DNA from: Tillandsia leiboldiana
Lineage: Eukaryota; Streptophyta; Magnoliopsida; Poales; Bromeliaceae
DNA: 64,000 nucleotides
Reading direction: 5' to 3'
Assembly: GCA_029204045.2 (NCBI GenBank)
Contig: CM055080.1
Location: 4,881,133 to 4,945,132 of the forward strand
Position numbers and translations under genes: made by a program. Below are positions 47,365-58,481 of this stretch, in pieces. Every line of letters begins with the position of its first letter. The first letter of the stretch is position 1. The notes under the pieces were generated by a model that was not told the origin of the DNA, did no database searches, and was given only the letters and a program-made list of their open reading frames with translations.

Positions 47365-47371
47365 TCTAATC

Positions 47372-49273
47372 TGTCACGCCCCGAGTTTTGAAAAGCAGGC
47401 TAAATTTTTTTTTTTTTTTTTTTTGAAATCAGAGTTTAAATCATTTCAGGCGTGAACAGATCGCCACATGTATAGTAAATTCCTTGTCCAAATGGGACAG
47501 AGCCTTTCCTATACATGCACGGCTAAGCACTTACAGTCAATACCAGAGTAGTCTAAACTACGCATACAACAATAGTCATTTTACAATATTTTAAACAAAA
47601 TGCGGAAGATAAAATATACTGGTGACATAAGGGTCGGTACTATCGCAACAGCCTCACCAATGTGTCCCGACATCCCAGCACCCGACCGACCTGAAAAATG
47701 GTCACCCAGGGGGTGTGAGATACACTGTACATGTATCCCAGTGGGCACGACGAGCCGAGAAATAGCTAATCGTACCTACTGGATACAATAATCTGCGGAT
47801 AGTAATAGATCAATAGGTAAAGCTGAATAATCAATAAGTCACGATATAACTGAGCAGATATGGGTACAGAAATATCAGAATCAATCATGGTGATAATCAA
47901 ATATAACTGAGCAGATATGGGTACAGAAATATCAGAATCAATCATGGTGATAATCAAATATAACTGAGCAGATATGGGTACAGAAATAAATAGTAAAACA
48001 TGCAAGAATATGGTAATATAAGCTATGCATCAACAAAGGAACAGTAAGTACCCAACCGATGCCACTGTTGGTCACGGGGCCCTCAGGCGAAGATATCTAT
48101 GCCGAGCCAACCACAATCATACTGGATTCCACCTAGCCGAGCTGAACAGCAACCCCGTACCATTGATATAGCCCAGAGGATCCTCGTACCAAACGGTACA
48201 GCCAAGAGTTGTCCTCATATCGGTACAGCCAAGGGGCTCCCCGTACCCAGTGATACAGCAAGAGGGGTAGCTCACGGGTCAACCAGACCCTTTACCGGTA
48301 AAGAACGCAATGTGGGGGATCAATCCCACAGCGTACGCGAACGAACAGCAGGTGCACAATCATCACAATGCGAATGCTAAATCTCACGGTCCACAGACCG
48401 GGTAATCGACAACATGCCGAAAATTCCCACAGGGATGCAATGGCAAAGGCCAACTGAATCTCAACCCAAGATAATCGGCAAAAAGCCGGGAAAAATCCCA
48501 ATAGGGATCCAGGTATCTGTATATCAATCAGGTCTATCATGCATAACTGGAAATAGTCGCAAGAATAACTGAATATAATGCAATACAATATCTGATAGAC
48601 ATGAAGCAATAATAAGCATGATCAGACCCTGAATATCAACTGTGCTGAATACTGGAATGTAAACGACAGGTATGCAGAAAAATATCCAGGTAGATGTCTA
48701 TCAATAAAGGAGTATGTATATCTGAGCGAAATCCCAATAGGGATGCATATGTCTGTATATCAATCATAGGTCATATCACGCAACCCGGAATCCAAGAAGT
48801 ATATAAATTCGAATAAAAGCAAGTCTATGTAGTGATCAAGCAAGCATGATATAAATGTCCAAATATGAGCTAATGAACTGTCCTCTAACTAATGACCAAT
48901 CAAGCAGGTATATGTCCAGGTATAAGCAAAGGATACTAAATCCACAGAATAAGGCTCATAAACATAATCTGGGCTAAATAGAAGAACAGGTGTCCGACTG
49001 GACTAAAGCAAACAGAGGGCCGAAAAGATAAAGCCCGGACCGAAGATAACCCACCTGAATGTAGGCCGATCCAACGACTCCAACAGAAGGCTCATGTGCC
49101 GGAGTCAGACTGCAAGGACCTGGATCACGAATGCTAATTAGGGACGGATAACCACATCTATAAAATGTTCTTTTACATCGAAGTACGCGAAACTCGCGCC
49201 GAAAGCCGTTAAACCGACGATTTTGCCGATTCTCGGACCGATAACCAATTTTCGCTCAACAGGACCAACGAAC
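47372..49273 (-). repeat. 5' LTR of the minus-strand element, cut by CACTA
   Basis: Near-identical to 42211-44112 with scattered substitutions (for example TGCCAGAATATGG versus TGCAAGAATATGG). It stops at ACGAAC, 49273, where the CACTA end begins. In the intact LTR the same sequence continues ACGAACCTCTAACG at 44107. The remaining 2.2 kb of this LTR should lie beyond the other end of the CACTA element, outside the window. Confidence 0.85.
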
Positions 49274-49680
49274 CACTACAAGAAATTCGTCTTTTGGTGG
49301 CATATATTTTTGTTGCTAAAAGAAATAAAATTGATGCTAAAATTATTAGCAACATTTAGTATTTAGTGTTACCTATGCCCGAGTTGGTGATTCTTTTACC
49401 AACATTTGAGTGAATTGTTGCTAATATTAAGCATAAAGAGACACATGATAAGTGTTGCTGTATAAGTAGATTTTGCAACATTTATTGTTTGTTGGTATAG
49501 TTAATCATTCCCAACATTACTAAGTGTTGCTAATCTTTTTATAATTTAATCATTCTCAATAATTATAAATGTTGCTAATAGTGGTATAAAATAATCATTT
49601 CCAACATTGCTAAATGTTGCTAATGTTGATACTCCCAACATTACTAAATGTTGCTATTTATAATTTAACATTCAACATCG
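49274..49680. repeat. CACTA subterminal repeats
   Basis: Multiple copies of TGTTGCTAAT and AACATTACTAA in both orientations, for example CAACATTGCTAAATGTTGCT near 49599. En/Spm subterminal repeats of this kind bind the element's own TnpA-type protein. That role is inferred by analogy. Confidence 0.75.
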
Positions 49681-50199
49681 AAATTCAAATTTCGTTAAAT
49701 ACTATACTAATTTTTAAATATTAAATAATAAATAATATATTAAAAGATAATAAATAATATTTTAGCTAATTGACATTCAATAATAAGAAATTACACATAA
49801 CAAAATTTAACCAGTCACATAACAAATTACATATTTAACTTGTTTATACATCTAATATGCCAAACTATCAATATTTTTTTGATTCCAATAGGTTCAAAAT
49901 GTATGGCATGAAGATGAACACAACATTACACCAAAATGTCCCAAGATTATATATCTAATATGCCAAAATATCTCAAAAGGCCATTTGTTAAATACATATT
50001 CTTCAATATATAAATAGTAGCATATAAAAGTGATCATGACAAAATTATAAGAAATATACTCCACGTCTTTTTGCTTCCCAAAGGTTTATAATGTATGGCG
50101 CGGAGATGAACAAAACATCATGCACTACTTGCACTTAACCTGCAAAAAGAACAAAGAGCAAATTAAACTTATTTATAATATGCTATAAATGATGAAATA

Positions 50200-51305
50200 T
50201 AATTGAAAAAATAAAACATGGTTGAGATAACTCATCCTTACAAAAGTATATGGCCAAGCAACAGTTGCTCCAACAATATCTCCAATAGTTTGATAGCTAC
50301 TATATGGTCTAAGCAGTGGTTCATTGCGTACTATCGACACATCAACATGAATCTCCCAACACTGTGGTCCTAATTCGAATCCGCCTACTTTTGTAGTTGG
50401 GTCTGTATTCAAAAGATAGCCTTGTGCTACATAATTGTGAGGCTTTTGCAAACTTTTCAAGTAAACTTCAGTTCCAATCTAACAATAAGTGAAGAAATAA
50501 ATATAGTAATTTAAACTTATATATATTGTAAAGAAAAAAATCATCATGAAAGCAGAAAAAAAAAAGAGATAGAAGATAACCATAACATTTGATACTGCTT
50601 GAACTCTCTTTGAGATATTCTTAACTCGATGCACCTACAATATTAATTAGAATTAACAATTATAAGATTCTAATATTAGTTTATGCCTTTAAAATGAGAA
50701 AAATAAAACAACAAGCAATTTCACTTTGTCAAAAATAGAAATTAACGTAACTAACAGAATAGGCAATAGCTATTAATAATCTTCAAGTCATCTAAAATTG
50801 ATAAGCAAAATACTAAAACTAACTAATTAATTTTGGTTGAAAATTTTGAACTTTAGCAAGATTACTCAAGAAAAACCATTTGAGATGCTAAAATACCTGA
50901 GTTGGTGGTGCTTCATAACTAGAATGAGAAGAGGTTGCCTGATTATTAGGAGGTGATCCATTATGAGGAATATCATTGCATTTCTAGATTGAAAAAAAAA
51001 GTTAGATGATATATCAACTTTTCATATACAACATAAAAGATAAAATTACTTATAAATTATGCTTACTAGTTTGAGGCCTTGTGGAATGCATGATGTTCCT
51101 TCTCCTAATATGCAATGGCCTTGAGACCCTTTACCTATTGATTCTACCAATGTCTTCATTGTCATCATTTCCTTATGTATGTCTTCATATTTTTGTCTCA
51201 TATCTGCTAATTCTGATTGCATTATGTGTTTCTCCTCCTCAGCTTTTTTTTTGGTCTCAGAAAGCATTCGAATATAGGGAACTGCATGTAATAGGACCCA
51301 ATCCA
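50200..51305 (-). pseudogene. Transposase_24-type CACTA gene, 3' exons (copy 1)
   Basis: Exon segments on the minus strand with GT-AG boundaries: a coiled-coil-like block KKKAEEEKHIMQSELADMRQ ending HCILGEGTSC (to about 51070); CNDIPHNGSPPNNQ (about 50902-50985); VHRVKNISKRVQ (about 50585-50635); and the conserved block GTEVYLKSLQKPHNYVAQGY, TTKVGGFELGPQCWEIHVDV, GDIVGATVAWPYTFV (about 50240-50480). The last is the hallmark of plant Ptta/En/Spm transposases (Pfam Transposase_24). Such proteins are TnpA/TNP1-like products thought to bind element ends. Just upstream, the reading frame shifts near the junction with the solo LTR. The gene is split by that LTR. Confidence 0.8.
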
Positions 51306-51401
51306 TGTCACGCCCCGAGTTTAAAAATCAGGTCTGAAATTTTTTTTTTTTTTTTTTTGATTAAATCAGAGTTTGCAAAACAGGCGTAACAGACCGCCAC
51401 A

Positions 51402-51448
51402 CATATAGGGAACTCTCTATTCCGCGAACAGGGACTCCCCTATATATG
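51402..51448 (-). other. Stem-loop near the LTR 3' end
   Basis: CATATAGGG pairs with CCCCTATATATG; an inner pair is GAACTC with GGGACTCC in part. The sense strand continues TGGCGGTCTGTTACGCC. Confidence 0.7.
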
Positions 51449-52429
51449 CACGGCTAGGCTAGTAATCAGCGACAGATATCTCAGTACAACTACTAATCTA
51501 GTCAGCAGGAATAATTCACAATCGGTAATTACATCAGTATTTTAAATGTCTAACTCACGATAAACTGGAATGAAATGCGGAAAGTAAATGTCTGCCGAAG
51601 TCGTCGATATATAATGCTCATGGGGACAGCTCTATCGTAATCGGCTCACTGGATCGTCCCGACACCTCACCACCCGATGGACCTACAACAGTCACCCGAG
51701 GGTGTGAGATACACCGGAGTGCATCCCAGTGGGCACGACGAGCCGGGCTTCAGCTAATCGTACCTACTGGGTACTAAAATCTGCGGATAGTAAGAGTCAA
51801 CAGGAAAAAGCTGGAAAGCATAGAGGTCTACTAGTAATCAGAATAAGAACTGCATGTAAGTATACTGGAATCAATCATAAAACTGTAGATCATACATGCT
51901 GGAAAACATAAACGTCCACTCATAATCCAAATCCACAGATAAGCTAACTAGGCAAGTAATCAATCATAAGCTGGCATATGAAATGAACTGGCATGAAGCA
52001 TAATCAAGTGACAGTACATATACAGGTACGGAAAATACCAGAACCAATCCAATATAACAGAACAGGAATAGGTACTGAAAAGCATGCTAGAACATGGGAG
52101 TATATAATCTATGCATCAATCACAAGAATATCAAGCACCCAACCAATGCCATTATTGGTCACGGGGACCTCATGGCTCATACCACTCTCTGCACCTATCC
52201 CACTGACATAACCCCGCACCCATATGTGCTATCTGGGGCTCACGGGTCCTTCCTCCAGACCACTTTACCGGTAAAGAACAATAGCCACGGGGAGCGACCC
52301 CGGCAATGTTCGTGAAGTACAGCAGTGCATGGCAAGTCACAATGATCAATCTCACGGTCTAGTGACCGAGTAGTCGGCGCACGCCGAAATCCCAATAGGG
52401 AATCATCTGTCTATATCTATCCATCGGAA

Positions 52430-52565
52430 TCAATCAATCATGTATATCGAGTAGTGTCTATCAATCAGGATCAATCAATCATGCATATCGAGTAGTGTCT
52501 ATCAATCAGGATCAATCAATCATGCATATCGAGTAGTGTCTATCAATCAGGATCAATCAATCATG
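52430..52565. repeat. 41-bp tandem repeat
   Basis: Units of ATCAATCAATCATGCATATC followed by GAGTAGTGTCTATCAATCAGG, just over three copies. The assembly duplicate has the same array at about 59605-59745. Confidence 0.95.
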
Positions 52566-54129
52566 CATATCGACGTATATCAAGAAATATCTCAATGACA
52601 GGAATCAACAGGTATCATCTAATCATGCAAATCTGTTTCTCAATCAATCAGGATCAGTCAGGAATAATCAGGGAGTATGTATATGTTAATCGGCTGATCG
52701 TGACAAGAAATCTCAATCACAGGTCTAATCAGGTCAATGTCAACAGTGACATCATGATATGTCAAGACAGGTCATATAATCAGCGGGGAAGTCAAAAACA
52801 GGGGTCCGACTGGACTAAAGCAACCAGAGGGCCAAAAAGCTAGCCCGGGCCGAAGCTAACCCACCTGGATGAAGGCAGATCCACGAACTCCCGCGCAGCT
52901 ATTGGGAGGCTGGTGCTGAACAACTGGGCCCTGTAACAGTAATTATGATCAGTAAAGGACTCACACATACCCATCCCGACGTCACGACAGTGACCAAAAG
53001 ATCCTAGGTGGCCATGCCAAGAAAACCACGGAAATAATGATCCCAACGGCGAAAACGGCGCTCAAAACGGTGGAAAAAACGGGCAAAAACGGAGCTACGG
53101 AACTTTGGGCAGTCGGATGGTGCACAGGAGCAAGCGTGGACCGGGTTTATGGCATCAGGCGGCGGCGGCATGCGCCGGGTGCACGCAGGAAGCGTGCACC
53201 GCGCTTCTCGGGCCGGGCCGGTGCAACGACCCGAGCGTGCACCGGTCCTTGCCCTTCGGCCGCAAGCGCGTGCGCCGGGTGCACGCATGAGGCGTGCACC
53301 GCGCGCCTTGGGCCGGGCCGGTGCACGAAACCGTGCACCGGGTCTGGTGCTTCCGACGCTGCGGGCATGCACCGGGTGCACGCCTGGACCCGTGGACCGT
53401 ACTGTACGGACAAGCACAGTAAACCCTAATTTCGCGGTTTTCTTCGCCGTTTTCGCTCCCGTTTCGCGATTTCTTCTCCATTTTCGCTCCCGTGCGACTC
53501 CGGCGAAGACCCCGCGACCATGGTAACGACGGCGGCGGCCTCCCGTTTAACAATGGCGGCGGCGGCCTCCCGTTAACCTACTACGTTCCAACGAAACATC
53601 CCCAAAAAAATCTCCGAATAAATCCGCGGTAAATCTAACGGCTAAAACGTTGATCCACGAACAACCAACACGTCGATCGGAGGTCCGATAAAAAGAAACC
53701 GATTAAAACCACCAATTAAATCCGATAAAAATCATCGATCACACCCGATCAAGAACGAGAATAAAGTGTTGATCAAAACCCCGACAAAAATCCGTGATCG
53801 ATGTACCGATTAAAACAACCTTATAAGAACACGGAAAACCCCCGATTAATTCTACAAAAGGATTAACGACCACTAACCTCAATCTATCGGAATTAAAGAA
53901 CCGATCTTGTTTCCTTTCGGCGTTGGAGACCCGGATCCACTCCCCGTAGACGATGGCGTCTCGTTCTTTCGGTCTCCGGACGTCAATCGGGGCGATCGGG
54001 TTCCTCCGCTTTCTCCCTCTTTCCTTATTTTCTCCTCCGGTTAGGGTTCCGTCTTTTCTTTTCTTTTTTCTCTTCTCACCGATTAGGGTTTTTTTTTTTT
54101 TTTTTTTTTTTTTTTTCTTTCTTTTCTTT

Positions 54130-54160
54130 AATCGGGATCCCTTATATAGCTCGTATTAAA
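54130..54160 (-). promoter_or_regulatory. Candidate LTR promoter (TATA box)
   Basis: Minus strand CGAGCTATATAAGGGATCCC. It is followed by an A-rich tract and an AAACCCTAATCGG motif resembling plant leader telo-boxes. It lies 600 bases into the LTR, a plausible U3/R boundary. Transcription itself is not shown. The same sequence recurs at about 61305-61335. Confidence 0.5.
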
Positions 54161-54765
54161 TCTTTAATTAATTCCCTTTAATTAATTCCCCTTTTAATTT
54201 GTACGTAAGAGAATTATTATTTTCCGTCTGGGATAATTAATTAACTAATTAATTATCCCCTACGAGATAACCCACCTTATCTCTAACGGGTGCAAGATAT
54301 TTTGCACGGATTTCGATGCACGACTAATCACCGTATCACTTTGAATTCCGTTCCGGAAGATCCCGATATCGGATTTCAGATCCGATCGCGCCGTCGGCTT
54401 TCTTTTTCCGCACTCTATCGCAGAAAAATACTAGCACCTCACAATGGCCAACTTTACATAAGGGATTGTCCAGTTGTGGAGTTTCTTTCCCTCCCGTGCC
54501 AGCCTCCGTATCGAGGTTTGGCAGTAACGACAACCGGTATGCCACCGGGCCTATGTGCCCCCGAAATCCCAAATGTCGGGTCGTTGACTCCAGCCAACAA
54601 TCCCAAAAGCTCGAATTGAAAAGTGACATTTCTGGCCCATTAACTGTGCAATTTACACTGCAGAAAAGGGGCACTGAGGCTACTCGTGCTTTTAAGATCC
54701 AAAATTTCAACCTGGCTTTTATTATTTTCCTTTTTATTAGATTACAAAATTTTTGAGTTTCTACA

Positions 54766-56153
54766 ATCCATGACATTGAAGTTGAGTACTTTTCTCGTCC
54801 TCTTTAAGTAACAATGATAAAAGGTCATTTCGGGATGGATCTCTTTGTGCACTTCAGGATATAACGGAACTAACTCTCCAATATTTTTCTGTAAAAAGTA
54901 AAAAATTAATTGACTAATTGAAACAACTTTTATAACTACAAAATTTATCCAATCTAAAGACATACCATTATTTCCGAGCAATACTGATTAAAGGCTTGCC
55001 ATTCTTCTTGGTAGTGTCTTATGTAGAGTTCAGGTCTTCTCGGTTGAAACATGATTATTTTTTTTTGCCATCTAACAATATTTAAAGATTAAACTTTTAT
55101 TAACATCTATTAAGTTATGAAAGTATTAGTAAAAAAAACACTATAATTAGAGGATTAAGTTTACCTCAGCACGAAGAACCCTTGCAAAGCTTTTTGTGCC
55201 CGCATATGTTGGTATGTAGCATTGCGCGGCTAGCTTTATTTTGGCACTACTTCCTATTAAAAGTCACGATATGTACTCAAAAAAGTAATTAGAACAACTA
55301 AAATGAAGAACTATCTAAAATTAATGCAAAGGTTGTGTAGAAAACTATTTATAGCAACCATAAAATCAATTTAATTATATGCAAAATAATTAGGATCATT
55401 TCTATTGTCTATTAAATAAAGCTATTCCACTGACCCCAAACTATCAAAATAATTAAAAAAGTATATTCATACCTGTCCTACTTGAGAGTCCCAATACTTA
55501 CAAGAATTCCCATTCTTGTCGATGGACTCGAGAATCACAGATGCTATCTTTTCCTCGTAGTTTTCTTAGTATCATAGTGAACTTTTTTTTCATTTGCTTT
55601 TGAACTCTCTCCAGTTTTTCGCTATGGACAAATAACCCAAGCTCTTCCTTCTTCTGGAATTTGAACTTTTTCTAGACAAAAATAAATAAATATCAATAAA
55701 ACTCATAAGAAAAATATACCTCCCAAAAAAAGGAAAATTTTCTATACCTGCACAATCATCCACATAATATCGCTTAGTGTGGATGGGAACCTCTCCAATC
55801 TTTATAACTTAGAAAATTAGTTGTCCAGTTCTTGCCCTTGTTCCCAAAAAGTTACTTAATGTGGCTGCTGTGCTTTTTCCATAGGTTTGGCCAAACTCAT
55901 TAATTTTTAATAGGTTTCCAGAGAAGCCCTTTGTAAATATTTTTGACTTGGCTCACTTTGTCGCCCTCGAGTCTTTTTGTGATGCATGAGAGACCTCTGT
56001 ACAACAACTCCAAAATAGTTTATTCAACTTCATGCAATAACAAAATAACATCAAATATTGCTATAATACAATGAAACAACAACATTCTAATCTATCCCAT
56101 TTGTCTTATACAAAGGGTTTGCATGTATCTTATATAAAAATAGAGTAAACTAA
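54766..56153 (-). pseudogene. Transposase_24-type CACTA gene, middle exons (copy 1, error-rich)
   Basis: The same exons as 61946-63184 but with many single-base indels towards the gap. For example GTGCACTTCAGG here is GTGCAACTTCAGG in the other copy, which changes the frame of the NIGELVPLYPEV exon. The density of indels rises towards 56153. I read this as uncorrected sequence at a contig end rather than evolution. Confidence 0.7.
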
Positions 56154-56253
56154 NNNNNNNNNNNNNNNNNNNNNNNNNNNNNNNNNNNNNNNNNNNNNNN
56201 NNNNNNNNNNNNNNNNNNNNNNNNNNNNNNNNNNNNNNNNNNNNNNNNNNNNN
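56154..56253. other. Assembly gap, 100 N
   Basis: Exactly 100 N, the conventional size for a gap of unknown length. It is flanked by two copies of the same 7.1-kb sequence. Confidence 1.
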
Positions 56254-58481
56254 GTAGGCGATCCAACGACTCCAACAGAAGGCTCATGTGCCTGGAGTCA
56301 GACGCAAGGACCTGGATCACGAATGCTAATTAGGGAACGGATTAACCACATCTATAAAATGTTCTTTTACATCGAAGTCGCGAAACTCGCGCTAGAAAGC
56401 CGTTAAACGACGATTTTGCCGATTCTCGGACCGATAAACCAATTTCGCTCAACACAGGACCAACAGAACCACTCAAGAAATTCGTCTTTTGGTTTGGCAT
56501 ATATTTTTGTTGCTAAAAGAAATAAAATGATGCTAAAATTCGTGCACACATTTAGTATTTGGTACCTATGCCGAGTGGTGGTGATTCTTTTACCAACATT
56601 TGAGTGAATTGTTGCTAATATTAAGCATAAAGAGACATCATGATAGTGTTGCTGTATAAGTAGATTTGCAACATTATTGTTGTTGGTATAGTTAATCATT
56701 CCCAAACATTACTAGTGTTGCTAATCTTCTTATAATTTAATCATTCTCAATAATTATAAATGTTGCTATAGTGGTATAAAACAATCATTTCCAACATTGC
56801 TAATGTTGCTAATGTTGATACTCCCAACATTACTAAATGCTGCTATTTATAATTTAACAATTCAACATCGAAATTAAATTTCGTTAAATACTATACTAAT
56901 TTTCAAATATTAAATAATAAATAATATATTAAAAGAAATAAATATATTTTAGCTAATTGACATTCAATAATAAGAATTCACATAACAAATTTAACCAGTC
57001 ACATAACAAATTACATATTTACTTGTTTATACATCTAATATGCCAAACTATCAATATTTTTTTGATTCCAATAGGTTCAAAATGTATGGCATGAAGATGA
57101 ACACAACATTACACCCAAATGTCCCAAGATTATATATCTAATATGCCAAAATATCTCAAAAGGCCATTTGTTAAATACATATTCTTCAATATATAAATAG
57201 TAGCATATAAAAGTGATCATGACAAAATTATAAGAAATATACTCCACGTCTTTTTGCTTCCCAAAGGTTTATAATGTATGGCGCGGAGATGAACAAAACA
57301 TCATGCACTACTTGCACTTAACCTGCAAAAAGAACAAAGAGCAAATTAAACTTATTTATAATATGCTATAAATGATGAAATATAATTGAAAAAATAAAAC
57401 ATGGTTGAGATAACTCATCCTTACAAAAGTATATGGCCAAGCAACAGTTGCTCCAACAATATCTCCATAGTTTGATAGCTACTATATGGTCTAAGCAGTG
57501 GTTCATTGCGTACTATCGACACATCAACATGAATCTCCAACACTGTGGTCCTAATTCGAATCCGCCTACTTTTGTAGTTGGGTCTGTATTCAAAAGATAG
57601 CCTTGTGCTACATAATTGTGAGGCTTTTGCAAACTTTTCAAGTAAACTTCAGTTCCAATCTAACAATAAGTGAAGAAATAAATATAGTAATTTAAACTTA
57701 TATATTGTAAAGAAAAAATCATCATGAAAGCAGAAAAAAAAAGAGATAGAAGATAACCATAACATTTGATACTGCTTGAACTCTCTTTGAGATATTCTTA
57801 ACTCGATGCACCTACAATATTAATTAGAATTAACAATTATAAGATTCTAATATTAGTTTATGCCTTTAAAATGAGAAAAATAAAACAACAAGCAATTTCA
57901 CTTTGTCAAAAATAGAAATTAACGTAACTAACAGAATAGGCAATAGCTATTAATAATCTTCAAGTCATCTAAAATTGATAAGCAAAATACTAAAACTAAC
58001 TAATTAATTTTGGTTGAAAATTTTGAACTTTAGCAAGATTACTCAAGAAAAACCATTTGAGATGCTAAAATACCTGAGTTGGTGGTGCTTCATAACTAGA
58101 ATGAGAAGAGGTTGCCTGATTATTAGGAGGTGATCCATTATGAGGAATATCATTGCATTTCTAGATTGAAAAAAAAAGTTAGATGATATATCAACTTTTC
58201 ATATACAACATAAAAGATAAAATTACTTATAATTATGCTTACTAGTTTGAGGCCTTGTGGAATGCATGATGTTCCTTCTCCTAATATGCAATGGCCTTGA
58301 GACCCTTTACCTATTGATTCTACCAATGTCTTCATTGTCATCATTTCCTTATGTATGTCTTCATATTTTTGTCTCATATCTGCTAATTCTGATTGCATTA
58401 TGTGTTTCTCCTCCTCAGCTTTTTTTTTGGTCTCAGAAAGCATTCGAATATAGGGAACTGCATGTAATAGGACCCAATCCA
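56254..58481 (-). other. Second copy of 49061-51305 (probable assembly duplicate)
   Basis: It matches the LTR end, CACTA terminus and 3' exons of copy 1. Errors are concentrated in the first 700 bases: the CACTA end reads CACTCAAGAAA here, and the Transposase_24 exon has lost single bases (ATCTCCATAG versus ATCTCCAATAG; GAATCTCCAACAC versus GAATCTCCCAACAC). Exons seen on the minus strand: about 58244-58481, 58074-58160, 57758-57812 and 57425-57660. Confidence 0.85.

Larger units (their letters stand above)
46308..47371 (-). mobile_element. Short internal region of the minus-strand element (non-autonomous)
   Basis: About 1.06 kb between paired LTRs. In sense it starts GATTAGA and TGGTATCGGAGC, encodes a gag-like N-terminal fragment (TSGVRTHSGL, EPEGSDRW, VEKAKNG) and ends in TTTCGGGGACGAAACTT. 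That last motif is duplicated in altered form about 35 bases away. There is no protease, reverse transcriptase or integrase. It is a deletion derivative that would depend on other elements. It is homologous to 23537-25231. Confidence 0.75.
51306..54765 (-). mobile_element. Solo LTR, 3.46 kb, ATCCA target duplication
   Basis: The sense strand starts TGTAGAAACTC at 54765 and ends GGGGCGTGACA at 51306. ATCCA lies on both sides (51301-51305 and 54766-54770). No internal region or second LTR is present. It holds 41-bp tandem repeats (52430-52565), a GC-rich GTGCAC-containing segment (53110-53400), a poly-T run (54088-54115) and a TATA-type promoter. It is inserted in an exon of the CACTA gene. Frames at 53004-53553 and 53953-54159 come from composition and are not called genes. 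Confidence 0.9.

Noticed and set aside
53004..53553. Ala/Arg-rich frames of 125-137 residues on both strands
   Set aside because: GC-rich repeat part of a solo LTR, present in six phases with no domain; a single-base difference in the duplicate copy changes their length.
53953..54159. Short frame MASRSFGLRTS with a hydrophobic Phe-rich end, considered as a signal peptide
   Set aside because: The hydrophobic run is a translated poly-T/pyrimidine tract inside an LTR leader on the antisense strand.
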